A DNA stretch of 64,000 nucleotides, taken from the NCBI RefSeq assembly GCF_011075055.1, contig NC_058145.1, forward strand, positions 12,583,894 through 12,647,893, given 5' to 3'. The position numbers were made by a program, and so were the translations under genes. Below, piece after piece: positions 1-10,223 of the stretch (positions are counted from its first letter, which is position 1; each line of letters starts with the position of its first letter). Origin of the DNA: Mangifera indica. Taxonomy: Eukaryota > Streptophyta > Magnoliopsida > Sapindales > Anacardiaceae. The notes under the pieces were generated by a model. The model was not told the DNA's origin. It did no database searches and worked only from the letters and a program-made list of their open reading frames with translations.

Positions 1-1747
1 AGAAGAAATGGTACGATGTATGAAAAATATATATATGTCCCTGGCAGATTCTGCTATACTATCCAAATCTTCTGCATCAGAGAGCCACTTCTCCTCTGCG
101 TCACCTCGCGGACATCTTTCAAGTTCATCATGGTGGTCATCATCTGAACGCTCAATAATTTCATCATGGGTGCAGAGTCCACAAATTGATGTACAGAGTC
201 ACACTGGAATACTGGCCTCAGAGAATACTTTTGATCCCTACAAAGTGCGTGGAAAGCTAAGCTGGGTAGACATTGGAAACTATGGATTAGCAACCGAAGT
301 ATCATGGATGTCAGTTGGTAAGAAGCAATTAGAATATGCTTCAGAGGCTCTAAAGAGGTTCAGGTAGGATGCCATTTAGCTTTTGGTTATTTTTTTCTTT
401 ATTTGTTGATTGGTTAGTGAGGGATAAAAGAGTCAAAAGTATCATAAACTATGGAAGAGGTTAACAGTTACATATGATTTAAAACCGTATCACAAGTTAT
501 TTTTTTCTTTTGATTAATTCGTTTGCTGTTCCATTTACCTATTAAACTTTCTGATTTTTGTGTGGTTAAAATATTTTATTTGATACCAGAGCTGATCAAA
601 TCTATTGTTATTGTTGTTTGGAGTGCAGAACACTTGTCGAGCAATTGGCCAAAGTGAACCCTATCCACTTAAGTTCCAATGAGAAGCTTGCATTCTGGGT
701 CAATTTATATAATGCATTAATCATGCATGTAGGGTTCTTTCTTTTATTATAATTGAAGTTTATGCACATACCGTGAAGCAAATTTTATGTAGCTCATTAT
801 CAGAGATGTCTAATTTTATGGAAATTGTATATGTTTACTCTTGGCAGGCTTACTTAGCATATGGAGTCCCTAGAAGTGACTTGAAGCTCTTCTCTTTGAT
901 GCAAAAGGTTTGAGTGTTGATCATAATAATCTTATGTCTATTTTATTTTATTGCTTTGCTTTTGGGACTCTTTTAGAGACCAGTTTTATGTATTTGATGA
1001 TTTTTCTTTAATAATTTCTAGGCAGCATATACTGTCGGTGGACATTCTTATAGTGCGGTAGCTATCGAATATGTAATTCTGAAGATGAAACCACCCTCAC
1101 ATAGGCCTCAAATTGTATGTTCCAGCTTAAAACTATGTTTACGTATGCATTGGTCAATTAAATTCTCTTATGTCTTGTTCCCTAACTTACCTTTTTCATG
1201 GAAATTCCTATAGGCTTTGCTGCTTGCCATTCACAAGTTGAAGGTATCGGAGGAGCAAAGGAAGTCTGCAATTGATGCATATGATCCACTTGTAGCTTTT
1301 GCTCTAAGCTGTGGAATGTACTCATCACCTGCGGTATGTTGAGTCATTTTAATGCTGATTTTGCTTGGATTTCTAAATTGCTATATTGTGTATGTGAAAA
1401 TCATAAATTTACTTGACAGTCATTGGCAAATGTAGGTAAGGATCTACACTGCAAAGAATGTAAGGGAGGAGCTTCAAGAGGCTCAGCACGATTTCATTCG
1501 TGCTTCAGTTGGGGTTAGCAACAAAGGGAAGCTGTTGGTTCCAAAAATGCTGCACTGTTTTGCTAAGGGATTGGTGGATGATGCAAATTTGGCTGTATGG
1601 ATATCTCATTACCTTCCACCAATTCAGGCTGCCTTTGTTGAGCAATGCATATCCCAGAGGCGGCAAAGCCTTCTAGGGTCTCGAAACTGTGGAACCCTTC
1701 CCTTTGATTCACGCTTCCGTTACTTATTTCTTCCGGAAAAAAATTAA
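1..1747 (+). CDS. DUF547 / MIP1-type protein, 3' part
   Basis: The 5' end lies outside the window: the first exon is already open at the left edge (E-E before the Met at 8), so that Met is probably internal. Exons read <2..363, 629..728, 848..907, 1022..1114, 1214..1333 and 1436..1747, all with GT-AG borders and continuous frame. The first exon holds a Ser-rich linker with SSSSWWSSSERS and then KVRGKLSWVDIGNYGLATEV. The DUF547 domain follows: LAFWVNLYNALIMH, AYLAYGVPRSDLKLFSLMQK, GGHSYSAVAIEYVIL, YDPLVAFALSCGMYSSP and the C-terminal SRNCGTLPFDSRFRYLFLP. Plant proteins of this family usually carry an N-terminal leucine-zipper (MIP1) domain, which would lie to the left. Their biochemical function is largely unknown. 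The family call is firm and the role is not known. Confidence 0.9.
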
Positions 1748-2059
1748 CTTCGATGATGCTTCTACATGCTAACTTAAAATCCTTAAAACTTACTGCTGGC
1801 CCTGCAAAATGTTTCAGAATTAGGCTGTTACTGCCTCCAATGTGAAATCCGGCCTCGTTGAAGATGGCGAGGGTGGTAGCATTTCTGTTCTTTTCCCTAA
1901 CAACCTCAAACTGGTTGCATTGCATCCTTGGATGTTGTACATTTTGTTTTTTAGTTGCTATTAGAAGTGAATAACACCATTGTGGCAGGCAGCTGTAGCG
2001 TATTTGAATTTTCCATCAAATAATGTTAAATAAAGTTAATGTTTTAAGAATCCAGAGAT
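1748..2059. other. 3' UTR and intergenic
   Basis: This T-rich stretch follows the DUF547 stop codon and probably holds its 3' UTR. The ORF on the minus strand here (1563-1925) is antisense to the last exon and shows no family features. I see no separate gene. Confidence 0.5.
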
Positions 2060-2069
2060 TAATAAAACT

Positions 2070-2400
2070 AGGGCTGGATTCGAGCCGAGCCGAGCTCGGC
2101 TCGCAGCCAGCTCGGGCTCGGCTCGGCTTTTTAAGGGCTGGCTCGAGTTCGGCTCGAGCTCGACTCGAGCCGAATTCGGCTCGGCTCGAGTTCGGCTCGT
2201 TTTCAGTTCGGCTCGGTAACGGCTCGGCTCGGCTCGTTTTTTATATCAAAACGACACCGTTTTGTATATATATATGGATTAAAACGACGCCGTTTTGTAT
2301 AAAAAAAATTTTAAAAAAATATACCGAGCCAGCTCGGGCTCGGCTCGAGCTCGATCGAGCCGAGCTCGAGCCCGAGCTGGCTCGGCTCGAATCCAGCCCT
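2070..2400. mobile_element. MULE-like MITE, family 1, copy 1
   Basis: A 331-bp element with near-perfect terminal inverted repeats. The left end begins AGGGCTGGATTCGAGCCGAG and the right end is its reverse complement, matching for about 22 bp. It is flanked by TAATAAAACT (2060-2069) and AAATAAAACT (2401-2410), which share 9 bases; this fits the 8-10 bp target duplication of Mutator-like elements. The ends are GGCTCG/CGAGC-rich and can fold back many ways. The centre carries two copies of AAAACGAC(A/G)CCGTTTTGT around an AT-rich core. The 127-aa open frame across it (2023-2406) is a product of the GC-rich repeat, not a gene. Confidence 0.8.
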
Positions 2401-2410
2401 AAATAAAACT

Positions 2411-3024
2411 GGTAGAGTATTAAAACTTCCAGGGAGGAGGTTTGGATGCTATAATAATTCTCGTTTTAATTTTTGTTTTTTCTTAAGTTCATTTGCAATT
2501 TTTTATTTTATTTCAATTTTTGACGTTATTAAAAATTATTTGTATATTTAAAATTTTCATCTATAAATACAATTTATTTCAAACTTTTTATTTTCATTTC
2601 ATACGGACAGAATGCAATTTTGTTTTTGAATTTTCATTCGAAAATGCATTTATTTTTTTGAACTTTCACTTCAAACATACATAATACGCTTTAATTTTCA
2701 TTCCGATATTTTTTTCAAATTTAATTTTCACTTCGAACACAGATAATACGACTAGTCGTAGTTTTCGATTTCAATAGATGCTGAATACGACACGTCGTTG
2801 TTTTAACAATCATGATCGACGTTAGGAAATAAAAATCAGCAACTTATGGCCAATTCGAAAACGAACGAGAACCTCAAGGGCAATTTCGTCCACTCGGTAG
2901 CCCAACGTGGTCCTCTCTCGATCTTATGGCTAATAGCACACGCTTCTCCGTCTCTCCCAATGTACAAGTATCTCCCAGGCTCTCGTTATCACTGCAGTAG
3001 CGTGGCTGTTCTGCTCTTCGGTTC
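2411..3024 (+). promoter_or_regulatory. upstream region of PGR5-like gene
   Basis: AT-rich and T-rich at 2460-2740, then more balanced sequence up to the ATG at 3025. It must contain the promoter and 5' UTR of the PGR5-like gene. No clear TATA box was identified. The overlapping ORF 2846-3061 is in another frame and looks spurious. Confidence 0.4.
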
Positions 3025-6002
3025 ATGGCCAGCACGTGCAACTCAATCGCGCCTCGTGTGATTGGATCCACTGTCATCGAATTAGCACGAAACGGCAGGA
3101 CTGGGGCTCCGTTTTCGGTTCGGATATCCACCAAGAGCCATGGAGCCACCGCGGCCTCCGCCACCACGTGTAGCAAGGAAGGTCCGTCGTGCATATACGT
3201 CGGACCTATTGAGACTGCCAGTAAAGAAACTCTTGAAGCTCTCTATCGACAAGTAAATTATAGCTTTCTTGAGCTACTTTATGTTTCTATCGTGTCGCAT
3301 TTAGTTAGTTTAGAAGTTTCCTTAATTTAAATTTAGTCATATAATTTCTTGTTAAATTGATTTAAAGTGTTCACTGTTCATAGTTCATACTAATATTTGT
3401 AATTTCTTCTGAAGCGCTTGCCATGTAGACGCGTATTAGTTTATTTTAAAATGTTTTTATTATTGTTAAATGGATTCTTATTATTTGTATTATTTTTACA
3501 ATTAGGTGCTGATATAACTTTTTCAATTTATAATAATTTTTAAATCCATAGTAACAAGGGTCGTTTGGGGGTGTTTGGTTCCCTATCCAGATATAGTTTT
3601 TGAAACTAGAGACGGTTTTGAGCTTTTGAGTATAATTTGGAGGCAAATCAAAAAACTGTTGTGTACAAAAGGCAACAAAAGTTTTTTTATTTTTTTAATT
3701 TTTAGATTTTAATCTTCTTTTTTGGATTGTCTGGCTAAAAAGTTTTAAAGATACCAAACCTTATAAGATTTCTATCTTTCTAGATTGAAAAATTGTATAT
3801 TGATTACAAATCAGACAGGCCTTTGATAAAAAAGTTGCCGTTCACCCACAAGCGGAGTTTTGGTTTTGAATAGTGGTGATGTAAGTTTTGTCAAATTTAT
3901 GTGTTATGGTTAAACAATACTGTTCTTAATGGTTTTAGCAGAATTGAAGTCATAGTCATCATTGTTCAGGACCTTTTAAAAATGAGCCTATAGTTACAGT
4001 TCTTATAAATTTCATATATGAGAGACAATATATGATAGCCTCTTTCCTTCTGGGTTAATATGCCTTCTTTATAGTACATATAAGAATAAAAGGAAGCTCT
4101 TTTGATTTGATTGGTTCTTGTTTAGGCTCGGGATGCATATTACAGTGGAGAACCTTTGATAGTTGACGACATGTTTGATAGAGTGGAGGTAACTTCATAT
4201 GCCATATAACTATAGGAGTGGTCTTATTTGGATGTAAATGATGTTTAAAGTGTCTAACGGTAAACTGTAATTTCTTTTTTTATTTAAACAGTTAAAGTTG
4301 CGGTGGTATGGCTCAGAATCTGTTGTTAAGTATCCCCGTTGTAGTATCCGGCGACAGTCAACATATGCAGATGCGGAGGTAATTCTCTTTAAAATTATTT
4401 TATTTTTCTTAATAAATTCAGGTTGGCAATGGAATTGAGTTTACTATTCAATAGTCAATAGTCACAGTCATTAGTGGTTACAGTGTGTTCATATTATGTT
4501 CCCAAAATCAGGAAAGTCAGAAAAAAGAGAGAGAGAGAGAGAGAGAGATGGAGGGAGAGGGAAATAGCCATCTATTTCATATTCACTTCATCTAGCAACC
4601 ATGGACTTGAGAGAAAAATAATATAACAGATCATAGCGGGAAGCAAATTTCCATCCTTCTTGAGCATTGTTTTTGTTCCACTCTTTATCATCAAAGTGGA
4701 TGTAACTGCCATAAACTTTTAGTTTTTTCTTGAGCTGAGAAAAGAATGACTGATGTCCTATGCTTTATGGATCTCTTAGTTTGGTTTTAGTATGGTTCCA
4801 AATATTTAACCATTGACAATTTATTTGCTGACACAATAAGCATATTAATAAGAACACTGTATTTTTCTCTTCTCCCTGTGAATATTGAGTTGACATGGAT
4901 GTAGGGCAGGAAGATCTATCACAGGTTCTTGCATTAGCGAGCATATGGATCCTCATATTTGGTATTGGCAGTTCTATATGTCTTGTGCCTATGATCTACA
5001 CTGTGGTTCTAGCATATAAGGATGCATTCAGTCAGGGAATTTCCTATGGCAGCCAAGCATCTGTGTCAGGGTTTCTTGTTGCAGCAAATGTCATTCTTTT
5101 CATGGCAGTGGGTGCCTTAATTGGCTATCCAGTTGCCTCAGCTTCTGGTAAAATTTTTATGCAATTTTGCCCATACCATGGAAAATATTAACTATAGAAT
5201 TCCATTGGTCTGGTATGGATCTGTATATGGATAATGTTATTATGCATTTCTCTTTATGCATGTTATTTACTGAAACACCAATTCTTGTAGTTAAAGTGCT
5301 TCTAGGCCTGTGGAGGAATGACTTGGTGGCATTAAAAGGGGCATGCCCAAATTGTGGAGAAGAGGTCAGTTCCTGGCAAATATTAGCTCATTATGAATCT
5401 AAGAGGCTATGACTTCTAGAAGCAATTACATTTTGCTTTTGCACCTACATGTTGAATCTTCCATGATCTGGCATATGAAGGATGAAACTTTAGTCATGAT
5501 TTGACAAGTACATTGTCCAACCTCCAATCCATTCTTCCTGACTGATCTTAGCACTTTTCTGCAGGTATTTGCATTTGTTAAGTCGGATCAAACCAACAAC
5601 TCTCCCCATAGAGCAGACTGTCATGTATGTGAATCCTTACTAGAATTCCACACAAAGGTTGAGGTAATTAAGTTCTCTTCTGTAACTATACAAAATGTAT
5701 GTTTTATGAAGCAAAATCTATTTGCTCTTTCTTATATTAATACACTAAGTCAAATTTTCAATACTTGATCAAATTGTAGTATTAACAAGAGATCCATACT
5801 GTGCTCTCCCGTAGTAGGAATCAAAATATTTTGTAGTAGTGACTGCTTTCTGTGTCATTTCTTGTTCCTTAGCCTTTCAACATATAATCGCTCCAAATTG
5901 TGTTGTATTGTGCAGCAACCGAGTTCGAGACTAGGTAGACAGTGGGTTTATGGTCGCATATATCTTCTGTCAAGGAGAAACAGATGCCAAAGATGGATAT
6001 AA
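3025..6002 (+). CDS. PGR5-like thylakoid protein (PGRL1/PGRL2 family)
   Basis: Seven exons: 3025..3252, 4126..4188, 4292..4378, 4910..5147, 5291..5364, 5565..5663 and 5916..6002, giving 291 aa. The first ~55 residues are Ser/Thr/Ala/Arg-rich and acid-poor, as in a plastid transit peptide. Next comes ARDAYYSGEPLIVDDMFDRV with ELKLRWYGSESVVKYPR, the PGRL signature of a short helical segment with paired Asp and Tyr. Two membrane spans follow (about 131-160 and 178-203). The stroma-side CPNC (C224, C227) and CHVC (C249, C252) pairs resemble a rubredoxin-like knuckle. PGRL1 works with PGR5 in antimycin-sensitive cyclic electron flow around photosystem I. This sequence differs from my memory of PGRL1A, chiefly in the loop and tail, and fits the PGRL1-like (PGRL2) branch better; that assignment is an inference. 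Confidence 0.85.
4526..4548. repeat. (GA)n microsatellite in PGR5-like intron 3
   Basis: About eleven GA units within the intron between exons 3 and 4. Confidence 0.85.
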
Positions 6003-6746
6003 GAGGTCTGTGTGTTCCAGCCTTTTTTTGGCAATTGAGTGTATATTTGACATAACGATGACCTATCAGATATCTTTTATCGTAGAATTAACTCTGTAAA
6101 GTTTGAAGTTTGGCACTTGGTATTTAACTCTTCAATAAACAATGAATACCATCAGAGTAAAATGAATCGTCCATGATGAACCACATTCAGTTAGTTGATC
6201 TGTAGAACTGGAGTGAATCATATCATCATTAGAAACTACAAAACAAGTTTGCCTCATGTAATCGAACAGATATGGCTACATGATAAAAACTTCTGAAGTC
6301 ACAGTAGAAACCAGAGTTGATTCTGTCTTTGGCTTAATTGGAGTCTCAAAAAAAAAAAAAAAAAACCAAAAACATAAATATATTCACAGAACATTTCGTA
6401 TATGAAACCGTGTAGCTGAGAACTAGTTCATTCTACTTGAAATACAAGACAATGGTGTGCAGCAACTTGCGAGTCAATTTCATATCTGCGGCGCTGAAAC
6501 TTAGTTTGCTTATCATTAACCATGCAAACCATAAATGGCTACATAGCACAGGAAGTTCATGAAAGATTTCCTCTGGATTAAACAATAACGCGTTCATACT
6601 CCGCAAATCAAAATGTTGCACAGTTAAAGTAAAAGTTTTAATTGTTTCCCAAGGGCGATGGCAATGTTGCCTCATTTAACTTAGCAAGATTGTTCGAATA
6701 TCACTTCGAGATAAGGAGGGCTACCAAATTAATTGTCCCGAGCCAA
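6003..6746. other. intergenic between convergent genes
   Basis: This holds the 3' UTRs of the PGR5-like gene and of the minus-strand RAB5IF-like gene. An 18-base A-tract lies near 6346-6364. The ORF at 6433-6675 has no recognisable domain or splice partner. Confidence 0.5.
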
Positions 6747-8120
6747 TCAGAAGTGTGCCAAGCTATATACCAGAATCCATGCCAACTGAACAGAAAAAAA
6801 TGGAACAAGGGTTAATTCTAAGACCAGGAAAGGACCATGTTCTAGCATCTAGGCAAGCACCATTTTTTAGTAAAAGCTAAATAGCAGTGTTGAAATACTG
6901 AAAGTACCAGAAAAAGGGTTATAGAGGCAAAAAGGCCCTCTTGGAGTAGAGCTCCATGACCACCAAATTCTTCTTCATCAACCTTTAGTATCATTGCATA
7001 ATAGACATATATAATCCCAGACGATATCACCAAAAAACTGGGAAACCAACATTGGCAGCAAAATATTAGAAAATGAATCTTCAAAAGATCTAATGATGAA
7101 AAGACATTGATCATCACAGTTTCTAGACGACTTAGCATAGTATGTTAAAGATAAGAATCCTTCACTCAGCACCTACACTTTTCAGACTGACCTTCACTGG
7201 GAAAAAAAAAAGACAACATCGATATTGTTCCTTTAAAGAGACCTCAATATCGCTAGATGTGACAATGTATATATTATGCGGGGCCAACTCATTCTATGCA
7301 CTGAAAAAAAAAGCCCTCAAAGGCAACCCATAAATGTTCAAAGGTGGGCATTCCCAGCCCTTCAAAAAAGCAGCCCCCAAGCCAACTTCCAAAAACAATC
7401 ACAATTTACAAAAGCATAAAACTTTAATCTTTCATTTTGTAGATAGCAACCTGGCAAACAGTCCACATAATTGAAAGCAACAATGAGAAATGAATCATCA
7501 ATATGCAACAAAGTATAGTGATTATTTTGCAGACTGATAAAAGATTCCATAACATCGTAGCTCAATTTTTATTTCGAATGTAGTAACTTTAGCAAATAAT
7601 AAAACAAGAAAATAAAGAGAAAAACAACAAAAAGTGACTCTTCCAAAAAAAATAGGAGAAGGATACCCAGAATTATCAATGAACTGCAGCTATAGAGAGG
7701 GCGTAAGCATCAACTTACACGACAATCCATATGCCTCCAACCAACGGAATAGCACCCCATAGCAAGCCACAAACAATGGCCACCACTTGCCGAATCCAAT
7801 GTAACACATCCCCCAATTGATCCTGCACCCAAATCACTAACTTCAAACGTAATTCCAAGCTTTATAATAACACAAATTTCATTAATTCATTACCGAAAAT
7901 CAACAAAATAATCAGTAATTAGTAGCATTAAATAAATAAGTAACTACAGTATCAGTTCAACAGTCAATAAATTAACTTTCAAAACCATACCAATTTAATG
8001 AAAATCGGTTACCTTGTCCCAAGACGCATCTGGATCCAACAACTTGGCGAATTTGAAGGGAGACAAGTGACCATTCTGCTGCTGTTGAAGATTGAATTTG
8101 ACTGATTTGCCCTCTTTCAT
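6747..8120 (-). CDS. Rab5-interacting family protein (RAB5IF/C20orf24-like)
   Basis: Four exons on the minus strand, 8120..8013, 7822..7719, 7037..6908 and 6785..6747, encode 126 aa. It starts MKEGKSVKFNLQQQQ and continues with FAKLLDPDASWDKDQLGDVL, the family signature. Three hydrophobic spans follow (about 48-70, 72-90, 104-126). KVDEEEFGGHGALLQEGLF lies between the second and third, and the protein ends LAWILVYSLAHF. The human homologue binds Rab5 and is also the obligate partner of the TMCO1 insertase at ER translocons, so a role in membrane-protein biogenesis is plausible here but inferred. The last exon has only 12 codons and is found from splice sites and family conservation. Length and order agree with other plant members. 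Confidence 0.9.
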
Positions 8121-8505
8121 TTAGGTAATAGGAATTTAAGATACTACAAATTCGTCAAAAGGCGGCGATGAACGAAGTTAGGGTCTGTTGATCAGTTGAC
8201 AATGGAAAAATAAAGAAGTGATCAAGTGAAGATGACTGGATTGAAGGAACATAAGGATTAAAAAAATAAAAACAAAAAACACAACTGTAGATCTGAAATG
8301 ATTGGAATTCGCAGGTTCGCGAAGCAAAGCGCAAGTGTTGTAGTGGTGCACATGATTGGATGGATACGACTGTCCGTTTCTGATTCTGCCACCCTCCTTG
8401 CGTTTATTTTTTAGACGGGAAGAAAAAGCCCAGGGTTAAATTTGTCTATTAATTTCACAGGTGGGCTGGCAGTGGCCACTACTCATCAAACACAACTTTA
8501 CCATA
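8121..8505 (-). promoter_or_regulatory. promoter side of RAB5IF-like gene
   Basis: The region just upstream of the minus-strand ATG at 8120 should carry the 5' UTR and core promoter. No TATA box or other specific element could be assigned. Confidence 0.35.
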
Positions 8506-8769
8506 TTATAATTTATATGATAGTACACCACCACCCCCACCGCCACCAGATGCTGCGCCGCCAGGAGATGATGCACCGACACCACCAGATGGTTTACACC
8601 GCCACCAACTAATGTGTCCAAAAGTTTCGCCGCCATTGTTGTCGCAAGGAAAAGGCTTGGTCAAGAGCATAGCTTTTCTTCCAAGGAATGCCTTCGCATT
8701 CCTAATCCGCTGGGGCTGGCCGGCTATCTTTGCCGCATCTTGGCAAATCGCATCCCCGCGCAACGACAT
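8506..8769 (-). CDS. uncertain 87-aa glycine-rich ORF
   Basis: A single-exon ATG frame begins MSLRGDAICQDAAKIAG, has GETFGHISWWRCKPSGG in the middle and ends in a run of glycines (PGGAASGGGGGGG). It is more GC-rich than its surroundings, which suggests old coding sequence. The other two minus frames also show coding-like stretches (e.g. NNVVARGCDLPRCGKD), so frameshifts may have scrambled a small Cys/Gly-rich protein. I do not recognise the family. It could be a degraded gene or chance. Confidence 0.3.
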   Translation of the reverse strand: MSLRGDAICQDAAKIAGQPQRIRNAKAFLGRKAMLLTKPFPCDNNGGETFGHISWWRCKPSGGVGASSPGGAASGGGGGGGVLSYKL

Positions 8770-9177
8770 TGTTTGTGCGGCCCTTACCTTTCCTGCTTAG
8801 TGTTTTCAGCGGCTAGGGAGACAGTAGAAGCCTATCGTCACGCTGACTTTTGAGTTGAGATTTCACAAAAACCACAATTCAGATCATATCATCCTAAAAT
8901 ATTGCAAATTCGCAATGAAATCTCCTGAAATTCAACATCCATAAACACAATCAGGAAAGCAAACATATTTTCCCATCATTAATGAGTATCGGGTAGTCAT
9001 AGAGCGTGACAAGGAGCTCCTTTTTTAAAGGCAAACAGAGCAAAGAAGACAGAAGAGGAACACGATAGGCAAGGGGAGGACCTAAACTAGAGCTGATGAC
9101 TAGTAAGTAACCCACTTGTCTTCCCCTTTAGTTAAAAATAGGATATCTGGGGATATGGAAGCACCTTGCTTTTTTTA
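8770..9177. other. intergenic
   Basis: AT-rich sequence between the glycine-rich ORF and the MITE at 9178. I see no gene. Confidence 0.5.
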
Positions 9178-9596
9178 GGCCAAAAGCTTTGCTCCCACCA
9201 AAGGTTTAACGCATTTTAAAATACATACGAGATTTTTAAAACGTAAATATTCATGTATGAATTATTTTATATCATTTGATTCATGTGTAATAATTTTATT
9301 TTTTATAATTAATAATTTTAGTTTAATTTAATAATATAAATAATAAAAAATAAATTATTAAAATAATTTTTATTACACATAAATTAAATAATTTTTTTTA
9401 AAATAATTATTTTTTAAACTTTAATAAAAGTAAAAAAAATTGTAAAATTTTCTAACTTGAAAAATATGATAAATTTTTAATTTTTTTAATATTTTTGTTA
9501 AACACCTTTGTCCTAACCATCAATACAAAAATTAATTGATTTTTTTAACTGATAATGAAGAGCTCTCATCTTTGGGTGGGAACAAGTGATTTGGCC
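9178..9596. mobile_element. MITE, family 2 (GGCCAAAAG ends), copy 1
   Basis: A 419-bp AT-rich element whose left end reads GGCCAAAAGCTTTGCTCCCA. Its right end, GGTGGGAACAAGTGATTTGG plus CC, is an imperfect inverted copy. The same ends occur at 14012/14705, 20652/21346 and 47870/48354. Unlike two of those loci, no convincing 9-bp direct repeat flanks this copy (CTTTTTTTA left, TTTTGACCA right). Its right terminus sits exactly where similarity to the HAC1 promoter of copy C begins. Confidence 0.7.
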
Positions 9597-10223
9597 TTTT
9601 GACCAGGTATTTCTTTTACATTTCTCTGTCGATCGATTTCCCAAATGTATTTGCTATAAATATAATCACCTGCTCCTTGATTGCTCGCATCCGTTACGTA
9701 AATTCACCCGTGTGAGATTCTTACTGGCACTTGCGATCCAAGCGGTGACTTAATCTCTTTATCTATATTTTACTTTTCCAAACCAAGTCGAGTCGTCGAT
9801 CATCGTTTTTTGTTGGCGTTGCGATCGTACGGCCTTGGATTGCTTCTGTTCATGATTAATTGTACTATTCTCAATTCAGGTTTGTTGTATTCTATTCTTT
9901 AATCGATCGACCTAAAAAGTTAGGGTTTAACTTAATCGATTTTTAATTTCCCCCAATTAGCGTAGGATCCGCTTCCTAATTTTCTTACTGTTATTTAACT
10001 AACATCAATTGCTTCGTCAATTAATGCAATTCTTATCGTATCTTTCAAATTGAGGTTCATTAATCGTTTGTGTACTTGGAAAGTATAGGTATTTGGGCGT
10101 CTTAGATTTTGTGAATACTGAGAGAGAATGAATGAAGGGTGGGATGATCCTTTATTCGAGAAAAAGTGTTATGGTAGAGTTATTTGGTAGTATTATTTTC
10201 GATTAGAGGGAGCAGAAGAAGAA
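9597..10223 (+). promoter_or_regulatory. HAC copy A promoter and leader
   Basis: Similar to 22985-23591 upstream of the full HAC gene. Shared blocks include TCGATCGATTTCCC, CGTTACGTAAATTCACCCG, GCGATCGTACGGCC and CTAGGGTTTA-like motifs. A TATA-like CTATAAATATA lies at 9654-9664; the C copy has TGTAACTATAA at the matching place. The leader probably includes an untranslated segment ending near 9890. Confidence 0.5.

Noticed and set aside
2023..2406. 127-aa ORF rich in Glu, Arg, Leu and Ala
   Set aside because: It is read straight through the palindromic GGCTCG repeats of a MITE; composition follows from the repeat.
3560..3860. Possible MITE starting GGGTGTTTGGTTCCC in PGR5-like intron 1
   Set aside because: No convincing inverted partner or direct flanking repeat could be found by eye.
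6346..6364. A-tract as the tail of a retrotransposed copy
   Set aside because: No matching gene copy or target duplication lies beside it; simple A-tracts are common in this DNA.
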